Assembly (NCBI GenBank): GCA_018662715.1
Contig: JABJFP010000246.1
Span: 1 to 14,435, forward strand
Source of the DNA: Methanobacteriota archaeon
GTDB taxonomy: Archaea > Thermoplasmatota > Poseidoniia > Poseidoniales > Poseidoniaceae
Reading direction: 5' to 3'
Length of the DNA stretch: 14,435 nt
Below, one piece after another: positions 1 to 7,800 of this stretch. Position 1 is the stretch's first letter; each line of letters begins with the position of its first letter. Below the pieces are notes generated by a model. It had not been told where the DNA came from. It did no database searches and worked only from the letters and a program-made list of their open reading frames with translations. Position numbers and translations under genes: made by a program.

Positions 1-516
1 ATGAACGGCTTGACTCCAGCATCTGAAGGAATCATTGAAGTGACTGAACTTGGAATTGGAGAGAAAGCTTGGTTCAAGATTGAACTGGACCCCTTCGGCG
101 AACAAACAACCGGAATGTACTATGTTGTGTCTGTGAATGGAACAGGTGATGTGTTGTATGACGGTAATGATGCAAACGACGCATTCAATGTTAAGATTGC
201 AGAAGATGATGACTCGTCTAATTTCCTCCTAATCGTTGGCCTCCTTGTTGTCGTAATTGGAGTTCTTGGCACCTTAGTCGTTGTTCTTGCTCGTAGAGGT
301 GGCGGCGAATCCATGCTTGATGACGAATATGAGGACGAAGATGAATACCTCGAAGGAGGAAGCAGCAAGGTTCTTGCAGAAATTCCAGCAGATGTAGACC
401 CAACAATGGCTCAAGCAATGAAGGAGTTCCCTCAGTGGACACAATCCGAAATACAGGGTTACTTTGACCAAGGTTGGGACATTGCTGCTCTTCATGATTG
501 GGTCGACAATCAGTGA
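1..516 (+). CDS. C-terminal part of a membrane-anchored surface protein with a small C-terminal domain (5' partial)
   Basis: The frame is open from the first base, so the ATG at position 1 is probably internal and the N-terminal part lies outside the window. Visible residues 1-70 are a beta-rich segment with acidic stretches, consistent with the end of an extracellular Ig-like or carbohydrate-type domain (inference). Residues 74-97 form one strongly hydrophobic membrane helix rich in Leu, Val and Ile, followed by Arg-Arg, which suggests an outside-in topology with the C-terminus in the cytoplasm. Residues 105-118 are Asp/Glu/Tyr rich. Residues 132-170 form a compact helical segment with key residues FPQW, YFDQGWD and LHDWV, which looks like a discrete mini-domain. 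I cannot give a function. The next gene starts 8 bases after the stop, so this gene is probably co-transcribed with the following three. Confidence 0.8.
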   Translation: MNGLTPASEGIIEVTELGIGEKAWFKIELDPFGEQTTGMYYVVSVNGTGDVLYDGNDANDAFNVKIAEDDDSSNFLLIVGLLVVVIGVLGTLVVVLARRGGGESMLDDEYEDEDEYLEGGSSKVLAEIPADVDPTMAQAMKEFPQWTQSEIQGYFDQGWDIAALHDWVDNQ

Positions 517-524
517 GGCATCAC

Positions 525-1331
525 ATGTCCTCCCAGCATACCTGGGCCGATGAGGTCTGGACGGACCCCGATGGAGGGAAGGTTGTGATTCACGGAACAC
601 TTCCCACGGTGGTTTACCCCAATGCTATGCGTCCTCGGGGCGTATGGCACGGATTGGCTATTCTCGACGCTCCAGATGTAGTGGATTTGTGGGTCCAAGA
701 GGAAAAGGATGAAGCAGAATCGTACGGAATCAACATGACTTACGGTCTCATTTCTGGCGGCGCCTTCTCAAAGTATCTTGAAGGGATTGAATCTCTTGAA
801 GACGTTCAAGGAGGAAGATTTCCTGATCCCGAACCGAGACGATTACAACGGAATGCTGACCGTCATGAACGAGATGTATTTTTCATTGAACCTTTGGCGG
901 ATGATGACGATTGGAGCGACTATCTAACCAATCAAGCAAAAGCGGTTTCGCATTGGCGGAAGTTACTGGGTATGATTCGGAGCGGTAAACGGTGGAAGCG
1001 AGCGGTCAAGGAAAACCTCTTCTTGGCCCAACCTCCTCCGAAAGGTCAACCCAACAATCTCTCTTCGGTTAGTGTTCTCGCATCTGCTTGGTGGGAATTG
1101 AACGAATGGCTGAGCACACCCGAACTTAACATGAGGCGAGACGTCCGTTTTGCCAGTCGAATCCGGGGTGCTCTGGCCTCTCTTCGTGAGGTACATGGGG
1201 ACGAAGCAGTTCTTCTTGTCGTTGCTCACATGCCCCAGCGCCCGATGATTCTTGAGGCTCTCAACAACCTTCCTGAAAAAGAGGAGATTTCATCAACAGT
1301 GACTCACAGCAAAGGTTCGGAGGAGGAGTGA
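525..1331 (+). CDS. Conserved-looking soluble protein of unknown function, possibly TraB-like
   Basis: This is a 268-residue soluble protein with no signal peptide and no membrane helix. I do not recognise it securely. The ATG at 525 is chosen because GTGAGG (513-518) lies 6 bases before it as an SD; a TTG at 498 in the same frame would overlap the upstream gene. Residues 18-62 start with a hydrophobic strand and HGT (KVVIHGT), followed by a hydrophobic segment ending in PDVVDLWVQEE. Residues 204-246 have an Arg-rich helix, a Val/Leu-rich strand ending in AHMPQRP, then a helix. This order loosely recalls the first and last motifs of the TraB/PrgY family (GTxHxS... and VVGAGHxxGI), but the key motif residues differ, so this is only a suggestion. 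Trp-rich segments lie at 187-196. It sits between a surface protein and a TBP-fold gene and ends 1 base before the latter. Confidence 0.75.
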   Translation: MSSQHTWADEVWTDPDGGKVVIHGTLPTVVYPNAMRPRGVWHGLAILDAPDVVDLWVQEEKDEAESYGINMTYGLISGGAFSKYLEGIESLEDVQGGRFPDPEPRRLQRNADRHERDVFFIEPLADDDDWSDYLTNQAKAVSHWRKLLGMIRSGKRWKRAVKENLFLAQPPPKGQPNNLSSVSVLASAWWELNEWLSTPELNMRRDVRFASRIRGALASLREVHGDEAVLLVVAHMPQRPMILEALNNLPEKEEISSTVTHSKGSEEE

Positions 1332-1332
1332 A

Positions 1333-1875
1333 ATGGCATCAGGTTCAGTTGACGTGCGCGTTGAAAATCAACTCGTTCGGTTCGTATGCCCTACTCCTAT
1401 TGACCAAGAAAAGGTCGTCCAGATGGTTGGGGGTCAACGCAACAGCGGCGTGGTCATCAAAGTCCTGGACCGACCTCGAGCAACACTTGTGATTGACGAA
1501 GAAGGCAGAATCGTCGTTCATGGAACCCACCGTGTAGAGGCTGCGCGAGCTGCAGCGAAGGAACTCTTGCTTCGCCTCGGCATGGATGATGCTGGCCTCA
1601 TGGCTGAGTTGGGTCCAGTCGTTACTTCGTTCAAGTACGAGCAATCCGTTAATCTGCAAGCCATCGCAGGTTCCTTCACATCAGGAACAACCGAATACGA
1701 TGAGCGCCTTGGATGCACGATTCTTACTGATACACGACACAAACTCACGGTGCAAATATGGCCGAATGGAAAATGTATTGTCACGGATGCACGCCATCCT
1801 AACATGGTCGCTATGGCTGCTGTTTATTGGAAGAATCAGTTCACTGAACGTGGTTATTTCATCGACCAAATTTGA
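1333..1875 (+). CDS. Divergent TATA-binding-protein (TBP)-fold protein
   Basis: At 180 residues it has the usual length of an archaeal TBP and shows two direct repeats (about 1-83 and 95-175). The first repeat has the typical ending: a conserved Pro-Arg-Ala turn, the strand ATLVIDEEGRIVVHGT (50-65) and the helix EAARAAAKELLLRLG. The second has LTVQIWPNGKCIVTD (138-152). TBP binds the TATA box in the minor groove and kinks DNA with two pairs of Phe. Here the repeat-1 positions read NSGV and LVI instead of FPGV and LIF, and repeat 2 reads RLG and QIW. At least three of the four intercalating Phe therefore appear to be missing, and the fourth is Trp. It may be a specialised paralogue or regulator rather than the general TBP (inference). 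The start is supported by GGAGGAG at 1322-1328. It is 1 base after the preceding gene and 9 bases before the next. Confidence 0.8.
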   Translation: MASGSVDVRVENQLVRFVCPTPIDQEKVVQMVGGQRNSGVVIKVLDRPRATLVIDEEGRIVVHGTHRVEAARAAAKELLLRLGMDDAGLMAELGPVVTSFKYEQSVNLQAIAGSFTSGTTEYDERLGCTILTDTRHKLTVQIWPNGKCIVTDARHPNMVAMAAVYWKNQFTERGYFIDQI

Positions 1876-1884
1876 GGGATGAAT

Positions 1885-2760
1885 ATGACATATGACGGTC
1901 CAATTTTGGACAATCATTTCCACCTCAATCGTAAGGGTCGGTACTTGGATGCTGCGAGGGACTTTCAACGGGCAGGTGGGACCGATATCGTCCTTGTCCA
2001 CTGCCCTGATTTTTCACAACCTCCCGAAACAAAAGAAGGCCATCGCACGGCTTATCAGGATACGATTGGCATGGCCGCTAAAGTTCGGAGTGAAGTTGGA
2101 CTAGGGGTTCGTGTGGTTCTTGGACCACACCCTGCGGCCTTCGCTCACCAGTTTGAGAGGTGGGTCAGCGAAGATGAATCCTCTGGTGAAGAGAAGGCCA
2201 TTACAAACTACCGTCATTCCATAGATGCTGCCTTGGAATTTATCGGAGAAGGTCAAGCCCATGCAATTGGAGAGGTAGGGAGGCCTCATTGGCCTGTTGA
2301 AGAGCGAATTTTAGACTTGTCAAATCTACTCTTGGACGAAACAATGCACCTAGCTGCGCAACAAGGGTTGCCGCTTCAGTTGCATGTTGAAGGAGAAAGC
2401 GATGCTACCTACCCTGACCTCGCTCAACGTGCCCAAAAACAAGGGATGGATCTCGTAAAACTTGTACGGCATTACGCTCCAGCAAACGTCGATGTCTCTG
2501 CGACTCACGGTTTGACGCCGAGTGTCCTCGTCGGAAAAGGGGCCTTGGAGGAATTAATGCTTTCATATGAGGCGTCCAGTCACGGATTTTTCCTCGAAAC
2601 CGATTACATGGATGATTTACGAAGACCCGGAGCAGTTTTGGGTCCAAAAACAGTCCCGAAAAGAACCCTACAACTCGCCGCTGCAGGTCTTCCAGAGGAA
2701 GTTCTTTGGAATACCCACCAAGATCTTGCGCAACGAGTCTATGGTGCTGAATCCCCCTGA
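1885..2760 (+). CDS. TatD-related metal-dependent hydrolase (archaeal COG1831 type)
   Basis: This is a 291-residue TIM-barrel amidohydrolase-superfamily protein. Expected metal ligands are visible in order: the DNHFHL motif gives the HxH pair His11/His13, Glu130 lies in AIGEVGRPHW, His167 in LPLQLHVEG, His208 in VSATHG, and Asp240 in FLETDYMDD. TatD relatives are metal-dependent phosphohydrolases, often DNases; the archaeal COG1831 branch has, as far as I know, no firmly established substrate. There is no signal peptide, so it should be cytoplasmic. I chose the ATG at 1885 over the ATG at 1879 because GAGGG (1874-1878) is then 6 bases upstream, and the protein starts MTYDGPILDNHFH. It is the last gene of the cluster; an 88-base gap follows. 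Confidence 0.88.
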   Translation: MTYDGPILDNHFHLNRKGRYLDAARDFQRAGGTDIVLVHCPDFSQPPETKEGHRTAYQDTIGMAAKVRSEVGLGVRVVLGPHPAAFAHQFERWVSEDESSGEEKAITNYRHSIDAALEFIGEGQAHAIGEVGRPHWPVEERILDLSNLLLDETMHLAAQQGLPLQLHVEGESDATYPDLAQRAQKQGMDLVKLVRHYAPANVDVSATHGLTPSVLVGKGALEELMLSYEASSHGFFLETDYMDDLRRPGAVLGPKTVPKRTLQLAAAGLPEEVLWNTHQDLAQRVYGAESP

Positions 2761-2848
2761 CATTGGTTCTCCGTAAATCTACAATATTCCGGACTTCTGC
2801 TCCATCACATTCATGAAAGGGGGAGCCTACCCATAACCGGTGTGCACC
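2761..2848 (+). promoter_or_regulatory. Intergenic spacer with weak TATA-like element
   Basis: The spacer separates the TatD-like gene from the secreted protein gene. An AT-rich stretch, CCGTAAATCTACAATATT (2771-2788), could be a BRE/TATA promoter element. It would place transcription start near 2810 and leave a 5' leader of about 40 bases. This is pattern reading only. A purine-rich AAAGGGGGAG (2815-2824) is too far from the start codon to be its SD. Confidence 0.25.
2839..2842 (+). promoter_or_regulatory. Candidate SD deciding a TTG start
   Basis: GGTG lies 6 bases before TTG 2849 and overlaps the alternative GTG start at 2840. Other genes here use GGTGA or GGAGTG-type SDs at 4 to 6 bases, which favours the TTG. 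Confidence 0.4.
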
Positions 2849-3937
2849 TTGTATTCGACACGAAAGTTAACGCTTTTTGCCGTCATTATGCTCGCCATGT
2901 CCTTGCCGTTGACCGCTTCTTCACAAGTCCCTACGGGCCCGGGTGTTGAGATTGATTGCGATGATAAGAAGCCTAAGATCGATGTCCGTCCACCCAACAG
3001 CAATCCCGAGGTTCAAATTAAATGCACGTTGACAAATCCTTCATCATTTGAGGAGCAAATTAGTGTTGACAAAGAATGGGACGGCGTCGAGATTGAAATG
3101 ACTCTTGAAGAAGATTCATTCACTATTGCCCCAGGAGAAGAAGAGGATTTCACCGTCACCTTTTCTGGACAAAGTCGGCTCGCAGCAGATTTATTGTACG
3201 ATTTCACTCTCATTGCCACTGTGACAAATGTTGCTAATTTGGATTGGCCTGAAGCACTTGCTAGCAATGCTACGGTTGAAGGTGAACTGGGCATTGAAAT
3301 GTTTGGAATGGTGGACCTCAGTGTTGCTGACAAGAGTACACGGACACTGAGTTCTGGCGAAGAAATACCTCTGACGTTCCAAGCACAAAATAACGGAAAC
3401 AGCAACGACGATATCCGGATTGTCATCGAGAATCAAAACGAACTCGAAGAGGCAGGATTCACGTTCCCAGGCGGAGCAACACTTACGGTATCTGTTGAAA
3501 AGGGTTCAACTTCTGATACACTTGAATTCACCCTTCGTTCACCGTCAGATATTCCAGAAGATGTTCGTTATCAAATCACACTCCAGGCTTCAAGTGTAAA
3601 CGATGACGACGCTACTCTTAGTGAAACCACCCTCAGTATTCAACTTGAAGCCAACACTGGTGCTGGCAGTCTCGGTGGAGGCCTTGAAGAGTTAAGTAAA
3701 GACGACGCAGTCCTCTATGGTGGAATCGCTGCAGCAGGATTGTTTGGCATCATTCTCATTGTGGCGCTGAGTAAAGCACTCCGAAAGCGTGCGGACTCGC
3801 AACCAATGTACGTCCCACCCGTTGATGTTGAAGACGAAGAAGAAACGGAAGCAGAATTCGACTTCGAGGATTTGGATGATCTCGACGATATGCTGGATGA
3901 TGTTGATGATTTGGATGATGTCTTTGCAGACTTGTAA
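2849..3937 (+). CDS. Secreted membrane-anchored surface protein with acidic cytoplasmic tail
   Basis: The N-terminus is a classic signal peptide: basic MYSTRK, a hydrophobic core (LTLFAVIMLAM), then a likely cleavage region around ASSQ. The ectodomain (about 30-285) is beta-strand rich, with repeated patterns such as EVQIKCTLTNPSSFEEQ and IPLTFQAQNNGNSNDD. These are typical of Ig-like/CARDB-type folds. Residues 288-311 are a membrane helix followed by RKR, then a tail of about 45 residues that is almost all Asp, Glu and Leu (repeats of DDLDD type). The topology is therefore outside domain, one anchor and an acidic inner tail. The TTG at 2849 is preferred because GGTG (2839-2842) lies 6 bases before it; an in-frame GTG at 2840 would add three residues but has no close SD. 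No specific function is recognised. It may be a cell-envelope or adhesion-type protein (inference). Confidence 0.85.
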   Translation: MYSTRKLTLFAVIMLAMSLPLTASSQVPTGPGVEIDCDDKKPKIDVRPPNSNPEVQIKCTLTNPSSFEEQISVDKEWDGVEIEMTLEEDSFTIAPGEEEDFTVTFSGQSRLAADLLYDFTLIATVTNVANLDWPEALASNATVEGELGIEMFGMVDLSVADKSTRTLSSGEEIPLTFQAQNNGNSNDDIRIVIENQNELEEAGFTFPGGATLTVSVEKGSTSDTLEFTLRSPSDIPEDVRYQITLQASSVNDDDATLSETTLSIQLEANTGAGSLGGGLEELSKDDAVLYGGIAAAGLFGIILIVALSKALRKRADSQPMYVPPVDVEDEEETEAEFDFEDLDDLDDMLDDVDDLDDVFADL

Positions 3938-4059
3938 TTCTAGCATCACTTTCGGCTAAATCACTAAGGTGGTCAACTGTTGCTCTAAGGGCCGTTTTCA
4001 AAGGCAACACTCAAAGGCTTGGTGTAGCGCACTACACCTGTTGGTCACGGAGTGTTTTC
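3938..4059 (+). promoter_or_regulatory. Leader/promoter region of the fabI-synthase-PPTase operon
   Basis: This 122-base spacer is the only non-coding gap before the lipid-type operon, so its promoter should be here. I see no convincing TATA box; weak AT-rich candidates are CTAAATCACTAA (3956-3967) and GTTTTCAAAGG (3994-4004). The clear feature is the inverted repeat at 4021-4038. GGAGTG (4049-4054), 5 bases before ATG 4060, is the SD. Confidence 0.45.
4021..4038 (+). promoter_or_regulatory. Perfect inverted repeat upstream of fabI (candidate operator or hairpin)
   Basis: GGTGTAG-CGCA-CTACACC has two perfect 7-base arms around a 4-base centre and ends 21 bases before the fabI start. It could be the binding site of a dimeric repressor controlling the operon, or a small hairpin in the 5' leader. 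Its position near the expected transcription start fits repression (inference). Confidence 0.5.
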
Positions 4060-4851
4060 ATGCTGAGTTTAGAAGGGAAAACAGCGTTTGTCTTCGGCGT
4101 AGCTAGCGAAGACTCCATCGCTTGGGCTATTTGTCAACAACTTGCTGCAGCAGGAGTTACACTCTATCTGGGATATCAGAAGCGATTCATGAGCCGCATT
4201 TTCCAATTGAAGGACCAACTTCCATCAATCGGAGGATTCTATCCTCTCGATGTTGCATCAGATGCGACCACACAGGAGTTCTTCGATGCCTTTGCTCAAG
4301 ACCATCCCGGCAAGAAAGCAGATATTCTCATTCACGCCATTGGATTTGCCCCAAGAGCATGCTTTGACCGTCCGATTCTCTTTGTTGAAGGAGAGGATAT
4401 CAATACGGCAATGACTATTTCTGCAAATTCGTTACAGCGATGTTTGAAACACGCCCTACCTTACTTGAATCCGGGTTCATCCACGGTAACATTGACCTAT
4501 GCAGCCGCAAACCGATACGTCCCCAATTACGGTATCATGTCCATGGCAAAGGCTGCTTTGGAGTGCTGGACGCGTGAACTTGCATGCCATCTCGGCCCTG
4601 AAGGTCACCGAGTGAATGCCATTTCATCAGGGCCTATACGGACCATTGCAGCGGGAGGCATACCTGGGTTTGACCGAATCTTAGACCATGTTGAAGCCAA
4701 TGCACCTCTCCGGAGAAACGTCAGTCAGCAGGATGTTGCTGGGGCAACACTTTGGCTTTCCAGTCCACTTTCTTCCGGAGTTACGGGCCAGTGCATTTAC
4801 GTTGATGCGGGCTACTCGATTACGATGGTGCCGGAAAGCATCATGAATTAA
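4060..4851 (+). CDS. fabI: Enoyl-[acyl-carrier-protein] reductase, FabI type
   Basis: This 263-residue short-chain dehydrogenase has the full FabI signature. FabI reduces trans-2-enoyl-ACP to acyl-ACP with NAD(P)H, the last step of fatty acid elongation. Residues 13-21 (GVASEDSIA) are the FabI nucleotide-binding loop, HAIGFA at 92-97 is the family motif, and Tyr147, Tyr157 and Lys164 match the Tyr-(x)9-Tyr-(x)6-Lys catalytic arrangement of bacterial FabI. SGPIRTIAAGGI (190-201) and VDAGYSI near the end also match. Length is normal for FabI. The ATG at 4060 has GGAGTG 5 bases upstream. The gene ends 10 bases before the synthase start, and the synthase SD overlaps its stop codon, so translation is probably coupled. 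The synthase has no enoyl-reductase domain, so FabI probably acts on its carrier domains in trans (inference). FabI is a bacterial family, which suggests transfer into this lineage. Confidence 0.93.
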   Translation: MLSLEGKTAFVFGVASEDSIAWAICQQLAAAGVTLYLGYQKRFMSRIFQLKDQLPSIGGFYPLDVASDATTQEFFDAFAQDHPGKKADILIHAIGFAPRACFDRPILFVEGEDINTAMTISANSLQRCLKHALPYLNPGSSTVTLTYAAANRYVPNYGIMSMAKAALECWTRELACHLGPEGHRVNAISSGPIRTIAAGGIPGFDRILDHVEANAPLRRNVSQQDVAGATLWLSSPLSSGVTGQCIYVDAGYSITMVPESIMN

Positions 4852-4856
4852 GGTGA
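4851..4856 (+). promoter_or_regulatory. SD of the multidomain synthase
   Basis: AGGTGA overlaps the last base of the fabI stop codon and lies 5 bases before ATG 4862. It contains the GTG at 4853 that could be read as an in-frame start. Its match to the 16S tail favours the ATG. Confidence 0.6.
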
Positions 4857-4861
4857 ACAAC

Positions 4862-7800
4862 ATGACTATTACCACTCAAGACGGCAAAGCATGCGAGGGT
4901 CTTGAACAGGGCCCTTTTGAACCGATTGCGGTCGTGGGCGTGGGCGCTCTGATGCCTGATGCCCCGGACATTGACGCCTTTTGGCAGAACATCATTGAGA
5001 AAAAAATCAGTATTGCGCCCCTGCCTGAAGGGAGGTGGCCAGGGCCCGTCAATCACTTTTGGAAAGAAGGAGGCCCTGGGCAACACACCGAGGGATTCAC
5101 CTACTCAAAAATCGGAGCTCTCGTCAAGGGCGATGAGTTCGACTGGCGCAGATGGCGTCAACCCCCTGGGACGCTCCCTCAGATTGACCCTTGTCAGCTA
5201 TGGGCGGTCACAGTAGCGGCCGACGCAATTGAGCATGCGGGTTACGGTGCTGAGACAAAAGACATCGACCGCACCAAAACTGGAGTTGTTTTCGCGAATG
5301 CATTGGGTGGAGAAAACCGAAATCTCTCCAACATACGTGTTTGGTCAAACCACACGAAAGAAACCGCTATTTCTCACGGGATGCCTGCGGGGAATGCTGA
5401 ATCCTTTGTTGCGAAGATCAACGAAGGAACGCCGCGTGTTGACGAAGACACCATGCCGGGGGAACTCGCAAACGTAGTTTCGGGTCGCGTCGCAAATCTT
5501 CTTGACTTGCAAGGGCCGAATCATGCCATGGATGCGGCATGTGCATCATCAATGGCTGCTGTTTTGGATGCGTGCAGATTGCTCCAAACCCGCCAAGTCG
5601 ACGTGATGCTAGCCGGAGCAACAGACCGGACGATGGATCCAGCCACCTTCGCCAAATTCTCAGCCATCGGAGCGCTCTCTCCAACTCATTCATCTCCTTT
5701 TGATGCTCGCGCTAATGGATTTGTGATGGGAGAGGGTGCAGGCGTATTGGTCCTCAAGCGGTTGTCCGATGCAATCGAGTCAGGCGATGAAATTTACAGT
5801 GTGATCAGAGGTATCGGCGGTTCTTCTGACGGACGCGGTAAAGGCATAACAGCACCAAGCCAACGGGGGCAGATACAAGCTATCGCTCGGGCTTACAATC
5901 AAGCAGGTTATCCCGCATCTTCTGTAGAATTAGTAGAGGCTCATGGAACTTCAACAAAGGTTGGAGACGCTACAGAATTGTCAACACTATCCCGCCTTTG
6001 GACGGGTCTTGGTGGGACTGGAAAGGTAGCAGTTGGTTCAATTAAATCACAAATTGGCCACCTCAAGGCTGCGGCAGGAATTGCAGGAATCATGAAAACG
6101 GTCATGGCGTTGCATCACCGCACCATACCTCCAAGTGCAAATTTTGAAACTCCAAATCCTACAGTGGATTGGTCCAACATACCGTTTTTCGTACCGACCG
6201 AGGCGCTTGAGTGGCCCAGGCCAAGCGATAATCCCCGCCGTGCAGGGGTTTCCGCGTTCGGATTTGGAGGAACCAACTTCCACATCGCTCTTGAGGGATA
6301 CGAACCTGATGTGCATCGCCCTCTTGCTTCAGAGTGGGAGATGCGCTGGAGCGCGTATTCTCGTTCTGCACCAAAGACTATGGCGGCATCAATCCTTGAC
6401 GTCAACGCCACCCCGTCAATGAATCATGAAGCGTTGAAATCCATCGAAGGGGGCCTGCTCCTTCTTTCCTCAGCAAGTGTAGGAGGATTGAAGGATGCTC
6501 TTGCGACCTTAGAATTCACAGGCGCACGATTTGATGAAGATCCCCGTGGACGCAGACTGTCAGAAGCCCTTCAAACGGCGAGTCAATCCTATGATGCAAA
6601 GGCCGATGCTAGAATGGCCCTTGTCGCAACATCTTGGGCCGAATTTGACAAGCGTGTAGGCTTGGCTCTCAAGGCGATGGATGATTCTGAAAAGTGGGGA
6701 TTCCTTCAATCACAAGGCGTTCTCATCAGTTCTGAACCTTCATTGCCTGCTGAGGCAAAGGTTGCTCACATGTATCCCGGTCAAGGAAGCCAATATGTTG
6801 GGATGACCAACGACCTTGTCAAACGCTTTTCACCTGCTGCCTCGGTTTGGGAACAAGCCGACATAACGATGGTTGATGTGTTGGACGGAGAGTCACTATC
6901 CAGTTTTGTTTTGAGAGATTCCTTAAACGCTGAAGAACGAGCAGAGGCTGAGCACAAACTGAAGCAAACTGAGTATACTCAACCAGCCATGCTTACAGCT
7001 GACCTCGCCATTGAACGCACCCTGAATGCGTTCGGGCATCACCCTGACATGGTCGCTGGCCATTCCCTTGGAGAATATGCGGCCTTGATGTCTTCGGGAA
7101 TCTTGGACATGGACGGCGCTCTCAGAGCTGCTGCAGCCCGTGGCACAGAAATGGGCTCGGTTGAAATTGACGACAAAGGACTCATGGCAAGCGTAACTGC
7201 TCCATATGAAGAGGTTGCAGCAATTTTGGAATCGACTGAAGGTTACGTCATCGCAGCCAACAAAAACTCGCCTAAAATGACCGTAATTGCAGGAGAAACA
7301 GAACCTGTTCGGGCAGCCATGGCTGCCTTTGAATCCAAGGGATTCAACAGTGTTGAACTCGCAACATCTCACGCCTTCCATTCTCGCATCGTCGCTCCTG
7401 CAAACGAGCCATTGCGCCGGTTCCTAGAGGGGCTAGAAATTCGCTGGCCTAGCATTCCAATTACGGCAAATGTGGACGGAAGTTTCTATCCGATGGACGG
7501 AGCAGACTCGAAGGCTGGAATTTTGAACCAACTTGCTCCTCAAATGGCCTCTGCTGTTGAATGGACCAAGCAAATTGAAACCATGTACGATGCAGGAGGG
7601 CGTGTTTTCCTAGAAGTTGGGCCAAAACGTGCTCTGACTATGTTTGCCATGCAAATTCTAGAGGGCCGCCCACACGTACCCATCATGTCAAATCACCCTA
7701 AACAAGGTGGTATTGCGACATTCCTGACAGCGTTGGGGGCGCTTGCGCTTGCCGGACGTCCACCTCAATGGCCGGATTCTAATTCAGAAGTTTTGAGTGA

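Noticed and set aside
1..3. ATG at the first base as the true start of the first gene
   Set aside because: No upstream sequence is available, there is no signal peptide although a membrane helix follows, and the protein begins inside a beta-rich domain. It is more likely an internal Met.
4853..4855. GTG start of the synthase
   Set aside because: It lies inside the AGGTGA Shine-Dalgarno of ATG 4862 and would leave itself without a ribosome binding site.
6923..7381. 152-codon open frame on the minus strand
   Set aside because: Antisense to the AT domain, rich in Cys, Phe and His, as expected from reverse reading of these codons.
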